A program made the translations under genes and the position numbers. From Streptomyces lanatus (GTDB lineage Bacteria; Actinomycetota; Actinomycetes; Streptomycetales; Streptomycetaceae): a DNA stretch of 64,000 nucleotides. This document shows, piece after piece, positions 46,637 to 55,611 of the stretch. Position 1 is the first letter of the stretch, and every line of letters starts with the position of its first letter. The stretch spans positions 248,001-312,000 of the forward strand of contig NZ_BNBM01000007.1 of NCBI RefSeq assembly GCF_014655715.1, in the 5' to 3' direction. The notes beneath the pieces were generated by a model. That model was given only the letters and a program-made list of their open reading frames with translations, was not told the origin of the DNA and made no database searches.

Positions 46637-48319
46637 TCAGCCGCCCATCTTCAGCAGCGCCGCCACGATCGGCCCCGCCGTGTCGCCGCCGTGGCCGCCC
46701 GCCTGGACCACGCCCGCCGCCGCCAGGTCGCCCCGGTACGCGGTGAACCAGCCGTTGGGCTTCTTCTGGCCGTCGACCTCCGCCGAGCCGGTCTTGGCAC
46801 CGACGTTCCCGGTGACCCCGGACATCGCCTCGGCCGCCGTGCCGTAGGCCGCCGTGTAGGCCATCAGCTCGCGCAGCTGGGACAGCGCCGACGCGGACAT
46901 GGTGCGCGAGGCAGTCGCCAGCTGCCGTCCGTCGACCTCCGGGGAGACCAGGTACGGCTGCTTGAAGGTGCCCGTCTGCACGGTCGCCGACACCGACGCC
47001 ATGTTCAGCGGGTTCATCCGGACCGCGCCCTGGCCGATGAGCGAGGCCGCCATCTGGGCCTGCGACTGGACCGGGACGGCGCCGTCGAAGGTGGGGACGC
47101 CGACGGACCAGTTGTTCAGGGCGAGGCCGAAGACCTGCTGGGCCTGCTTGGTCAGGCTGTCGTCGTCCAGCTCGGGCGCCTGGCTGATGAAGGCGGTGTT
47201 GCAGGAGCGGGCGAAGCTCGCCTTGAAGGTGCCGTTCTTGATCTCGAACTTGTCGTCGTTCTGGAACTTCCAGTGCCCGTAGGTGAAGTACTTCGGGCAG
47301 GGGTGCTCCTTGTCCGCCGACGCCAGGCCCTTCTCCAGCAGCAGCGAGGAGGTGATGACCTTCATCGTGGAGCCGGGCGCGAGGGAGCCCTGGAAGGCGG
47401 TGTTGAAGCCGTGCGAGGAGTTGGCGACCGCGAGGATCTCACCGGTCGAGGGCCGCAGCAGGACCACGGACGCCTTCTCCTTCGAGGCGACCTGCTTCTC
47501 CGCGGCGGCCTGCATCGCCGGGCTGAGCGTCGTCTTCACCGTGCCCGGCGTGCCCTTGCTCAGCTCCAGCAGGGTCTTGTCGGACAGCTCGGCCTTCTTG
47601 GACTCCTCGCCCCGGATCACCTGGAGCTCGACGCCCGCCTTGCCGCCGGCCTTCTCGCCGTACTTCTCCCGCAGTCCGTCCAGGACCGAGCCCAGCGACG
47701 GGTACTCCTTCTCCGTCAGCTCGCCCCCGTCCCGGTCCAGGGCCTTGACCGGCGGGGTGCCGGACTCGCCGGTGACCAGGGTGTCGCCGTCCTTGAGGTC
47801 GGGGTGGACGACCGCCGAGTGCCACTGGACCAGCGGCTTGCCGTCCTCCGCGCGCCGTACGACGGTCAGCGAACTGTCGTACGCCAGCGGCTTGGTGGTG
47901 CCCTTGTACGACACCGTGCCCTTCACGGAGAAGGGGACCTCGGCGCCGGTGCGGGTGCCGGCGGTCACGGTGACGTCCTTGATGTGGGCGTCCTTGGTGT
48001 AGCCGGTCAGCAGGGCCTTCGCGGCCGCCGTGTCGTCGGTGACGGCGGCCGCCTCGGTGACCTTGCCCTGCTGCCAGGCGGTGAGGAACGTCTCGGCCGC
48101 GCCGGTGACCTCCTTGGCGGACAGCGGGCCGGTCTTGACGGCCTTGGCCTTGTCGTCACTGCTGGACGACGTCGACCCCGTGCCGTTCTCCGCCGCCGCG
48201 CCGCTGCCGAGCAGGGCGTAGACGCCGAGCCCGGCGCCACCGATGACCACGGCGATCATCCCGCCGAGCATGGCGGGGTTGGTCTTCCGTCGCTCGGCGA
48301 CGCGCCTTCTGTTACCCAC
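46637..48319 (-). CDS. Penicillin-binding protein (D,D-transpeptidase), copy 1
   Basis: A 560-residue class-B-type PBP. An N-terminal helix (about 17-40) anchors it, followed by a Ser-rich linker (STSSSSDDK). An NTF2-like/MecA N-terminal domain spans about 65-170, and the transpeptidase domain about 290-560. Active-site motifs are STMK (Ser317), SCN and KTGSAE. The protein crosslinks peptidoglycan outside the membrane. It is 47% or so similar by eye to its neighbour copy 2, a tandem duplication. It ends 3 bases from the convergent ssgE stop. Confidence 0.9.
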   Translation of the reverse strand: MGNRRRVAERRKTNPAMLGGMIAVVIGGAGLGVYALLGSGAAAENGTGSTSSSSDDKAKAVKTGPLSAKEVTGAAETFLTAWQQGKVTEAAAVTDDTAAAKALLTGYTKDAHIKDVTVTAGTRTGAEVPFSVKGTVSYKGTTKPLAYDSSLTVVRRAEDGKPLVQWHSAVVHPDLKDGDTLVTGESGTPPVKALDRDGGELTEKEYPSLGSVLDGLREKYGEKAGGKAGVELQVIRGEESKKAELSDKTLLELSKGTPGTVKTTLSPAMQAAAEKQVASKEKASVVLLRPSTGEILAVANSSHGFNTAFQGSLAPGSTMKVITSSLLLEKGLASADKEHPCPKYFTYGHWKFQNDDKFEIKNGTFKASFARSCNTAFISQAPELDDDSLTKQAQQVFGLALNNWSVGVPTFDGAVPVQSQAQMAASLIGQGAVRMNPLNMASVSATVQTGTFKQPYLVSPEVDGRQLATASRTMSASALSQLRELMAYTAAYGTAAEAMSGVTGNVGAKTGSAEVDGQKKPNGWFTAYRGDLAAAGVVQAGGHGGDTAGPIVAALLKMGG

Positions 48320-48425
48320 TGCTTTCCGTTCCCTCGCGTATTTCCGGGGCCCCCGCCCACCCCACCGACCTCACCCACACCAACGACGACGACCACCCTA
48401 GAGTCCCGTGCCGCGAGGGATAAGT

Positions 48426-50069
48426 TCAGCCGGACGCTCGTAGCACGGCTGCGACAATCGGGCCGGCCGCGTCGCCGCCGTGGCCGCCCTTCTCGGTCAT
48501 GGCCGCCGCCGCCACATCATCACGGAAACCCGTGAACCAGCTGTCGGAGGTGGCCTGTCCGTCGACCTCCGCCGAACCGGTCTTGGCGCCGATGTCGCCG
48601 CCCAGCCCGGACATGACCCCGACGGCGGTGCCCTGGGCCGAGGTCGCGGTCAGCCGCATCATCTGCTTGAGCTGGGCCGAGGTGCTCGACGTGAGCCCCT
48701 TGGCGGTGGCCAGTTGGCGGTCGTCCAGGTCGGGCGAGACGAGATACGGCTGGCGGAAGTCGCCGGTGATGGCGGTGGCCGTCACCGACGCCATGTTCAG
48801 CGGGCTCATCTGGACCTGTCCCTGCCCGATGGCGTTGGCCGCGCGATCCGGGCCCGCGGAGGCGGGGACGCTGCCGTCGAACGAGACGATGCCGGTCTTC
48901 CAGTCACCGCGGCCGAGCCCGAACCGCTCCTCGGCCTCCGCCGTCAGCGAGGCGTCCGTGAGCGGATCCTCGTCGACGAGCTTGATGAAGGCCGTGTTGC
49001 AGGAGCGCATGAAGCCGGCCGCGAGGGTGGCGTTCGCGCTCTCGTCGGGCTCCATGCCCTTGAGGTTCTTGAAGGTCTGGCTCCGCCACACGGCGCTCGG
49101 CGGACAGGGCGCCGGGCCGTTCATCGTGGTCACGCCGTTGTCGATGAGCATCGCCGCGGTGATGATCTTCATCGTGGAGCCGGGGGCGACGCGTCCCTCG
49201 AAGGCCGCGTTGAAGGCGTCCTCGCGGTGGTTGGCCACGGCCAGCACCTCGCCGGTGCCGGTCTTGAGGGCCACGACGGAGGAGTTGGCGTATTTGCCCA
49301 CGGCCTTCTCGGCCGCCGCCTGCACACTCGCGCTCAGCGTCGTCTCCAGCTTGCCCGGCCTGCCCTTGGCCAGGGTCAGCAGCGAGGTGTCCGGTGAGTC
49401 GTCGGCATGCCGGATCGACAGCTCGATGCCGGCCTCGCCGCCCGCCTTGTCGCCGTACCGCTCGCGCAGCGTGTCCAGGATCGGGCCGAGCGAGGGGTAC
49501 TTCTCCTTCGTCAGCACGGTGCCGTCACGGTCGACGGCCTCGATGGGCGGGCTCGCCGCCTCGCCGGTGACGAGGGTGTCGTTCCGCCTCAGCTGCGGAT
49601 GGATCACGGTGGGCTGCCAGTCGACGAGGGCCCGCCCGGTGGTGCGCCCCCTGACGACCTTCAGCTCGCTCTTGTAGGTGAGCGGCTTGGACTTCCCTTC
49701 GTACGACACCTTGGCGCTGACGGTGAAGGGCACGGTGGCGCCCTTCACCGCGCCGGGCGTGATCTTCACGCCGGTGATGTGGGCGTCCTGGCCGTAGGAG
49801 GACAGCACGGCCTGGGCCGCCGCGTCGTTGTTGGTGAACGTCGAGGCCTGTGCCGCCTCGCCCTTCTCCCAGGCCGCGAAGAACTTCTTCGTGGTGTCCT
49901 CGACCTCGTCCGCGTCCGGCGGCCCGGTCCTCGCGGGCGCGGGCCCCGCCGCCCCCGTAACGCCGCCCCCGTTCAAAGCGGAGACGATGTTGTAGGCGCC
50001 GTACCCGGCCCCACCCACCATCACCGCGAACACGCCGCCTATGACGGCGACTCTGACCCCCTTGGCCAT
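48426..50069 (-). CDS. Penicillin-binding protein (D,D-transpeptidase), copy 2
   Basis: A 547-residue paralogue of the preceding protein with the same order: N-terminal helix (8-30), Pro/Ala linker, NTF2-like domain (about 50-160) and transpeptidase domain. Active-site motifs are STMK (Ser298), SCN and KTGSAE. ATG at 50069 has GGGGAGGGGACC directly upstream, a strong ribosome site. It precedes copy 1 with 106 bases between, so the two may share a transcript. Both lack a PASTA or glycosyltransferase domain. Confidence 0.9.
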   Translation of the reverse strand: MAKGVRVAVIGGVFAVMVGGAGYGAYNIVSALNGGGVTGAAGPAPARTGPPDADEVEDTTKKFFAAWEKGEAAQASTFTNNDAAAQAVLSSYGQDAHITGVKITPGAVKGATVPFTVSAKVSYEGKSKPLTYKSELKVVRGRTTGRALVDWQPTVIHPQLRRNDTLVTGEAASPPIEAVDRDGTVLTKEKYPSLGPILDTLRERYGDKAGGEAGIELSIRHADDSPDTSLLTLAKGRPGKLETTLSASVQAAAEKAVGKYANSSVVALKTGTGEVLAVANHREDAFNAAFEGRVAPGSTMKIITAAMLIDNGVTTMNGPAPCPPSAVWRSQTFKNLKGMEPDESANATLAAGFMRSCNTAFIKLVDEDPLTDASLTAEAEERFGLGRGDWKTGIVSFDGSVPASAGPDRAANAIGQGQVQMSPLNMASVTATAITGDFRQPYLVSPDLDDRQLATAKGLTSSTSAQLKQMMRLTATSAQGTAVGVMSGLGGDIGAKTGSAEVDGQATSDSWFTGFRDDVAAAAMTEKGGHGGDAAGPIVAAVLRASG

Positions 50070-50264
50070 GGTCCCCTCCCCGTTAAGTCCCCCGCACTGT
50101 AAGTGACAGGTGGGAAACCTGGCGGAGTTGTTTTCTTTTGTTGTCCGAATGTGTGACCGATTCTTGGCCGAACGGTCGGGAAATGCGGACAGGGTGGGGC
50201 GGGCAACCCGGCGTGGATGCCGTGAGTCGGATGTGTCGTCGGACACCACCTCCGGAGGTCAGCC

Positions 50265-51251
50265 GTGTCCTCTCCGTTCACCGGACGCCGTACGTTTCGC
50301 GTCGCGTCCGCAGTTGGCCTGGCGCTGGCCACGGCTCTTGCGCTCGCGGTGGTGCTGAGCCCTGGGCGGGGGTATGAGGGGCCACCTGCCACGGCCGGTG
50401 GCGGGAACAACGTCGGGTACCGGGCGGCCCCGGGCCAGAACAACAGGGTGACGGTCACCGAGTCGTCGGCCGGTCGGTACGCCATCAGGTATGTGATCGA
50501 CGACGTGGTTCCCATCGACCCGGGGAAGGGCTGTGCCTACGTCAGCGACGCTGATCACACCAAGGTCTCCTGCATCGCCCGGTACCACGAGATGACCACG
50601 GACCCGGTCCGCACACTGTTCGTGGAACTCGGCGACGGTGAGGACACCATCAAGGGTCACCGGACCGGCGAAGCCGGCTTGGGCTACTCCGTGTTCAGCC
50701 TCGGCTCCGGCAACGACACCTGGACCGGCACCTCGGAAGAGGCCATGACGGTCTACGGCGGCCCCGGCGACGACACCCTCACATCGCGCTACGTCACGAC
50801 GATCTGGGGCAATGACGGTGACGACACCCTCACGGCGATGAACGGGGGCTCTGTCGACGGCAACGACGGCGACGACACGATCCACGCCGGCCCCAAGGTC
50901 ACAGCCGTGGGCGGCCACGGGAACGACGTGCTCCAGGGGGACGAGGGAACCCAGATCCTCCTCGGCGAACTGGGCGATGACACGATCCACGGCGGCCTGG
51001 GCGACGACCGGCTGTACGGCAACGAGGGCAATGACCTCCTGTACGGCGACGACGGTGACGACGCGATCTGGGGCGAGGACGAAGACCTGTCGGTGGGCGA
51101 GAAGCTCGGCAAGAAACGCGACGACAAGCTCTACGGCGGCCCCGGCACCGACAACCTCCAGGGCGGCCCGGGCCCCGACGAGTTGTACGGCGGCCCGGGT
51201 ACCGATCAGCTGGACGGCGGGACCAGTCCGAACACCCTCGTCCAGGACTGA
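50265..51251 (+). CDS. Secreted RTX-like calcium-binding repeat protein
   Basis: A 328-residue protein. An N-terminal signal helix (about 11-30) precedes a 90-residue domain with two Cys (GKGCAYVSD, VSCIARYHE). From about residue 120 to the end come glycine/aspartate nonapeptide repeats of the GGxGxDxL type (GGPGDDTL, GNDGDDTI, GELGDDTI, GNEGNDLL), which bind Ca2+ and fold as a parallel beta roll. No catalytic domain is seen. GGAGGT lies just before the GTG start. It lies between the PBP pair and pmt. Role unknown; perhaps surface binding. Confidence 0.86.
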   Translation: MSSPFTGRRTFRVASAVGLALATALALAVVLSPGRGYEGPPATAGGGNNVGYRAAPGQNNRVTVTESSAGRYAIRYVIDDVVPIDPGKGCAYVSDADHTKVSCIARYHEMTTDPVRTLFVELGDGEDTIKGHRTGEAGLGYSVFSLGSGNDTWTGTSEEAMTVYGGPGDDTLTSRYVTTIWGNDGDDTLTAMNGGSVDGNDGDDTIHAGPKVTAVGGHGNDVLQGDEGTQILLGELGDDTIHGGLGDDRLYGNEGNDLLYGDDGDDAIWGEDEDLSVGEKLGKKRDDKLYGGPGTDNLQGGPGPDELYGGPGTDQLDGGTSPNTLVQD

Positions 51252-51261
51252 TCCCCGCCCG

Positions 51262-53013
51262 CTAGACCCACGTATCCAGCCACATCCGTGACCGCCAGTC
51301 ATCGATCGGGATCGCCGTGCCGGTGTGGATCGGCCAGAAGTAGATGAAGTTCCAGGCGATCAGCAGCACCAGTACGCCCGCGCCCGTGGCCCCCGCGACC
51401 CGGCGGGTGTCGCCGGAGCCCGGTGGGCCGATGATCGCGCCTAGGAGCATGGCGACGGCCAGGCAGAGGAAGGGGAGGAAGACGACGGCGTAGAAGAAGA
51501 AGATGGTGCGTTCCTGGTAGAGGAACCAGGGGAGGTAGCCGGCGGCGACGGCGCAGGCGATGGCGCCCGCGCGCCAGTCGCGGCGGAAGAGCCAGCGCCA
51601 GAGGATGTAGAGGACGGCGAAGGCGGCCACCCACCAGAGGAGCGGGGTGCCGAGGGCCAGGACCTCACGGGCGCACTTCTCGCCCGCGTCGGCGGGGCAG
51701 CCGTCCTTGCCGGGGGTGGGGGACTCGTAGAAGTACGAGACCGGGCGGCCGACGACCAGCCAGCTCCAGGGGTTGGACTGGTACGTGTGCGGGGACGACA
51801 GGCCGACGTGGAACTCGTACACCTGGTGTTCGTAGTGCCACAGGCTCAGCCACCAGTCGGGGAACAGCCAGGACCAGCTGCTGCTGCGGCCGTTCGCGGT
51901 CGCCCAGTCGCGGTAGTAGCCGCCGCTGCCGTCCGTGGCGGAGAGGATCCAGCCGGTCCAGGACGCGATGTACGTGACGATCGCGACCGGGACCGTGGCC
52001 AGGAAGGCCAGGCCGAGGTCGTGCCTGAGCACCGCCGTGTAGGGGTGGCGGGCGCCGGCCACCCTGCGCGCGCCCACGTCCCACAGCACCGTCATCAGGC
52101 CGAAGGCGACCAGGAAGTACAGGCCGTTCCACTTGGTGCCGAAGGCCAGGCCCAGCATCAGCCCGGCGAGCCAGCGGTAGGGGCGCCAGCCGAGGCGGAG
52201 GGTCTCGGCGATCTCGGCGTTGGGGCGGACCAGGCCGTCCGGGTCGGCCGGCAGTGCGGCGGCGAGTTTCGCACGGGCCCGGTCCCGGTCGAGGACGAGG
52301 CAGCCGAACGCCGCCAGCACGAAGAACATCAGCACCCCGTCGAGCAGCGAGGTGCGCGCCATCACGAAGGCCAGCCCGTCCACCGCCATCAGCGTGCCCG
52401 CGAGACAGCCGAGGAACGTCGAGCGGAAGATACGGCGGCCGATGCGGCACAGGAGCAGGACCGCCAGGGTGCCCAGCAGTGCCGTCATGAAGCGCCAGCC
52501 GAACGGGTTGAACCCGAACATCAGCTCGCCCAGGCCGATGACGTACTTGCCGACCGGCGGATGCACCACGTACGCCGCGTCCGTCGGGATCTGTACCTGG
52601 TCGCCGAGCTTCAGGACCATGTCGTTGGCGTTCTTGTCCCAGCTGACCTCGAAGCCGCGGTGGACCAGCGCCCAGGCGTCCTTGGCGTAGTACGTCTCGT
52701 CGAATATCACCGCCTTGGGGCTGCCCAGGTTCCAGAACCGCAGCACCCCGGCGAGCAGCGTGACCAGCAGCGGACCGACCCAGGCCGACCAGCGCGCGAT
52801 CCGCTCGGCGAGCGGCCCGGGGACGCCGAGGAACTGCCACATCCGCGGGCTGGGCTCGACGTACGGCGGCACGAGCCGGTCGCGTACGTCGCTTCTCGGC
52901 GCCGCCACGTGGCCGAATCGGCGCAGCCGCTGCTGCCACGACGGCCGCTGGTCGTGGGGTGCCTGGCCCTGCCGGGTGTCCGTGGAGTCCATGGACGACG
53001 CTGTACTGGTCAC
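51262..53013 (-). CDS. pmt: Dolichyl-phosphate-mannose--protein mannosyltransferase
   Basis: A 583-residue GT39-type membrane enzyme with about 11 helices. Loop 1 carries the catalytic Asp-Glu in IFDETYYAKDAWAL (about 103-116), followed by VHPPVGKYVIGLGELMFG. FGTKWNGLYF and the C-terminal YQERTIFFFYAVVFLPF are also conserved. It transfers mannose from polyprenyl-phosphate-mannose to Ser/Thr of exported proteins. Likely local substrates include the PBPs and secreted proteins nearby. It diverges from rsmI, as in mycobacteria (Rv1002c/Rv1003). Confidence 0.92.
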   Translation of the reverse strand: MTSTASSMDSTDTRQGQAPHDQRPSWQQRLRRFGHVAAPRSDVRDRLVPPYVEPSPRMWQFLGVPGPLAERIARWSAWVGPLLVTLLAGVLRFWNLGSPKAVIFDETYYAKDAWALVHRGFEVSWDKNANDMVLKLGDQVQIPTDAAYVVHPPVGKYVIGLGELMFGFNPFGWRFMTALLGTLAVLLLCRIGRRIFRSTFLGCLAGTLMAVDGLAFVMARTSLLDGVLMFFVLAAFGCLVLDRDRARAKLAAALPADPDGLVRPNAEIAETLRLGWRPYRWLAGLMLGLAFGTKWNGLYFLVAFGLMTVLWDVGARRVAGARHPYTAVLRHDLGLAFLATVPVAIVTYIASWTGWILSATDGSGGYYRDWATANGRSSSWSWLFPDWWLSLWHYEHQVYEFHVGLSSPHTYQSNPWSWLVVGRPVSYFYESPTPGKDGCPADAGEKCAREVLALGTPLLWWVAAFAVLYILWRWLFRRDWRAGAIACAVAAGYLPWFLYQERTIFFFYAVVFLPFLCLAVAMLLGAIIGPPGSGDTRRVAGATGAGVLVLLIAWNFIYFWPIHTGTAIPIDDWRSRMWLDTWV

Positions 53014-53075
53014 CGCGCCATCGTAGGGAACACGTCTGTGACAGTCGCGTGGATGCGCCCTGCGAGGATGGAAAC

Positions 53076-53924
53076 GTGACAGGAACCCTTGTTTTGGCAG
53101 GCACCCCCATCGGCGACGTCAAGGACGCCCCGCCGCGGCTGGTCGAGGAACTCGCCGGCGCGGATGTGATCGCCGCCGAGGACACGCGCCGGCTCAAGCG
53201 CCTCACCCAGGCGCTGGACGTGCAGCCGACGGGGCGGGTCGTGTCGTACTTCGAGGGCAACGAGTCGGCGCGGACGCCCGAGCTGGTCGAGGCGCTGCTC
53301 AACGGTTCGCGGGTGCTGCTGGTGACCGACGCGGGGATGCCGTCGGTGTCCGACCCCGGGTACCGGCTGGTCGCGGCGGCCGTCGAGAAGGACATCAAGG
53401 TCACCGCGGTGCCCGGTCCTTCCGCCGTGCTGACCGCGCTCGCACTGTCCGGGCTGCCCGTCGACCGGTTCTGCTTCGAGGGGTTCCCGCCGCGCAAGGC
53501 GGGGGAGCGGATCTCGCGCCTGAAGGAGGTCGCGGAGGAGCGGCGCACGCTCGTGTACTTCGAGTCGACCCACCGGATCGAGGACACGCTCGCCGCGATG
53601 GCCGAGGCGTTCGGCGCGGACCGCCGCGCGGCCGTCTGCCGGGAGCTGACCAAGACCTACGAGGAGGTCAGGCGCGGCACGCTGGGGGAGCTGGCCGCGT
53701 GGGCGGAGGACGGGGTGCGCGGGGAGATCACCGTCGTCGTCGACGGGGCTCCCGAGAAGGGGGCCGAGGAGGTCGACGCGGCCGAGCTGGTGCGCCGGGT
53801 TCGCGTCCGCGAAGAGGCGGGGGAGCGGCGCAAGGAGGCCATCGCGGCGGTGGCCGCGGCGGTCGGGGTGCCCAAGCGCGAGGTCTTCGACGCCGTGGTG
53901 GCGGCCAAGAACGCGGGGGCGTGA
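53076..53924 (+). CDS. rsmI: 16S rRNA 2'-O-methyltransferase (C1402) RsmI
   Basis: A 282-residue tetrapyrrole-methylase-fold enzyme. LAGTPIGDVKDAPPRLVEEL at the start, IAAEDTRRL, LVTDAGMPSVSDPG and VPGPSAVLTALALSGLP (about 110-126) are the family motifs. It methylates the ribose of C1402 in 16S rRNA. The GTG at 53076 follows GAGGAT (53064-53069) by 6 bases with no ribosome site, fitting a leaderless message. It diverges from pmt. Confidence 0.92.
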   Translation: MTGTLVLAGTPIGDVKDAPPRLVEELAGADVIAAEDTRRLKRLTQALDVQPTGRVVSYFEGNESARTPELVEALLNGSRVLLVTDAGMPSVSDPGYRLVAAAVEKDIKVTAVPGPSAVLTALALSGLPVDRFCFEGFPPRKAGERISRLKEVAEERRTLVYFESTHRIEDTLAAMAEAFGADRRAAVCRELTKTYEEVRRGTLGELAAWAEDGVRGEITVVVDGAPEKGAEEVDAAELVRRVRVREEAGERRKEAIAAVAAAVGVPKREVFDAVVAAKNAGA

Positions 53925-54065
53925 AACACCGGGTGAGCAGGGCGTATATCGCATGAGCGTGCGCCCCATGCCGGGGTAAAGCGACCCGGCCCTTTCGGCA
54001 AGGAACGTCCAAGTCGGCGCCAACACTGGACAGATCCCGTGCGTTCACTCCTGCGGGGGAGTCCA

Positions 54066-54097
54066 CTGGGTTGTGGGACGCGACCCGTCCCACCCAG
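54066..54097 (+). other. Leader hairpin upstream of the zinc-ribbon gene
   Basis: A stem of 7 bp (GTGGGAC/GTCCCAC) extended by CTGGG/CCCAG with a small bulge ends 18 bases before the start codon of the next gene. It may regulate its translation or be a late terminator for rsmI. Confidence 0.5.
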
Positions 54098-54115
54098 CGG
54101 ACCACAGGAGCTGGC

Positions 54116-54511
54116 ATGAGTGAGATCGCACAGCAGACCACGGGCCTTCGCAGCGCCGCGACCGCCGTCGTCCACGAGTCGTATTCGTTCGCCTGCATGC
54201 GCTGCGGGCATGGCTGGGAGCAGTCGTACGAGATAGAGCACCACGTCGACGGCGACGGCCATGAGTTCGTGATGTACGTCGCGAACGGCCAGGTCGTGCC
54301 GTCCCCGCTGAGCCGTCCCGCCTGTCAGAACTGCGACGGGCACATAGTGCGGATCATGCGCGCCGGCCAGGTGTCCTCCGTGCAGAACTCCCTGCATCGC
54401 CCGAGCCCCGTCCCCCGGCAGACGGAACCGGAGTCGGCGGCTCCCGCAGAACCGCACCACCACTGGCATCTGTCGGATCTGCTGCACGTCTTCCACCGCA
54501 AGGCGAGCTGA
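54116..54511 (+). CDS. Putative zinc-ribbon protein, unknown function
   Basis: A 131-residue soluble protein. Two Cys pairs, CMRC (about 43-46) and CQNC (about 85-88), could bind one zinc. Between them is a strand-rich segment (SYEIEHHVDGDGHEFVMYVANG). The C-terminal third is disordered, ending with a His cluster (PHHHWHLSDLLHVFH). AGGAG precedes the ATG. I do not recognise the family; it looks Streptomyces-specific. Confidence 0.72.
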   Translation: MSEIAQQTTGLRSAATAVVHESYSFACMRCGHGWEQSYEIEHHVDGDGHEFVMYVANGQVVPSPLSRPACQNCDGHIVRIMRAGQVSSVQNSLHRPSPVPRQTEPESAAPAEPHHHWHLSDLLHVFHRKAS

Positions 54512-54529
54512 GCCGGGCTCCCGGCCGGC

Positions 54530-54541
54530 GGGGCATGCCCC
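54530..54541 (+). terminator. Short palindrome with T-run between zinc-ribbon gene and tatD
   Basis: GGGGCATGCCCC is perfectly self-complementary and followed by TTT. A second stem (GCCGGG-CTC-CCGGC) lies just before it. It is close to the tatD -10 box, so it may act as a terminator for the upstream gene. Confidence 0.45.
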
Positions 54542-54558
54542 TTTCGTAGGATCGGGGC

Positions 54559-55449
54559 ATGCCTTCCAAAGCCGCCGACGTCGCCGACAAGCACGCCTCC
54601 CCTCCCCTCCCCGAACCCCTCCGGGTGCCGGTGGCCGACTCGCACACCCATCTGGACATGCAGTCCGGCACGGTGGAGGAGGCCCTGGCCAAGGCGGCGT
54701 CGGTCGGGGTGACCACGGTCGTGCAGGTCGGCTGTGACGTACGGGGCTCGCAGTGGGCGGCCGAGACGGCGGCGGCGTACGACGCCGTGCACGCCACCGT
54801 CGCGCTGCACCCGAACGAGGCCCCGCGCATCGTGCACGGCGACCCCGACGGCTGGTCGCGACAGGGGGCGCGCGAGCCGGGTGGCCCGCCGGCGCTCGAC
54901 GAGGCGCTCGCGGAGATCGACCGCCTCGCCGCACTCCCCCAGGTGAAGGGCGTCGGCGAGACCGGCCTCGACTACTTCCGCACCGGGCCCGAGGGCAAGG
55001 AGGCCCAGGAGGCCTCCTTCCGCGCCCACATCGAGATCGCCAAGCGGCACGGCAAGGCCCTGGTCATCCACGACCGCGAGGCCCACGCTGATGTGCTGCG
55101 GGTGCTCAAGGAACAGGGCGCGCCCGAGCGCACCGTCTTCCACTGCTACTCCGGCGACGCCGAGATGGCCGAGTTGTGCGCCCGCGCGGGCTACTACATG
55201 TCCTTCGCGGGCAACGTCACCTTCAAGAACGCCCAGAATCTGCGGGACGCGGTGGCGGTGGCCCCCCTCGAGCTGCTCCTCGTGGAGACGGACGCGCCCT
55301 TCCTCACGCCGGCGCCGTACCGCGGACGGCCCAACGCGCCGTATCTCATTCCGATCACGGTGCGTGCCATGGCGGCCGTACGGGGGATCGACGAGGACGC
55401 GCTGGCGGCGGCCCTCGGCTCGAACACGGCACATGCCTTCGGTTACTGA
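54559..55449 (+). CDS. tatD: TatD family metal-dependent DNase
   Basis: A 296-residue TIM-barrel hydrolase. Metal ligands lie in VADSHTHLDMQSG (His29, His31 region), GETGLDY (Glu), VIHDREAHADV (His), FHCYSG (His) and ETDAPFL (Asp). TatD enzymes are 3'-5' exonucleases and tRNA-decay factors. TAGGAT (54547-54552) ends 6 bases before the ATG, so it is probably leaderless. In mycobacteria metS precedes tatD; here metS is absent. Confidence 0.92.
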   Translation: MPSKAADVADKHASPPLPEPLRVPVADSHTHLDMQSGTVEEALAKAASVGVTTVVQVGCDVRGSQWAAETAAAYDAVHATVALHPNEAPRIVHGDPDGWSRQGAREPGGPPALDEALAEIDRLAALPQVKGVGETGLDYFRTGPEGKEAQEASFRAHIEIAKRHGKALVIHDREAHADVLRVLKEQGAPERTVFHCYSGDAEMAELCARAGYYMSFAGNVTFKNAQNLRDAVAVAPLELLLVETDAPFLTPAPYRGRPNAPYLIPITVRAMAAVRGIDEDALAAALGSNTAHAFGY

Positions 55450-55530
55450 CCGATAACCGACGGATAACGCCCACGACGGTTCACAAGGGTCCATCTCGGA
55501 CCGACCGCAACACTGCGTAGTCGCGTCGCT

Positions 55531-55559
55531 TTGGAGAGTCCCGACCCCTCCGCTAGGTT
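55531..55559 (+). promoter_or_regulatory. Vegetative-type promoter of rpfB
   Basis: TTGGAG (55531-55536) and TAGGTT (55554-55559) are separated by 17 bases, a good HrdB-type match. It lies 53 bases before the rpfB start. Confidence 0.65.
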
Positions 55560-55611
55560 CTGGGGGCTTTGAAAAGGACCCCGAACGGACCCCTCGCTGG
55601 AGCGTGTCGTC

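Noticed and set aside
53953..53979. Eight-codon frame after rsmI as a leader peptide
   Set aside because: Too short to judge, with no regulatory codons and no attenuator pairing with the following hairpin.
55450..55611. c-di-AMP (ydaO) riboswitch upstream of rpfB, as known for another rpf gene
   Set aside because: The leader after the likely promoter is only about 50 bases and I see none of the conserved core segments.
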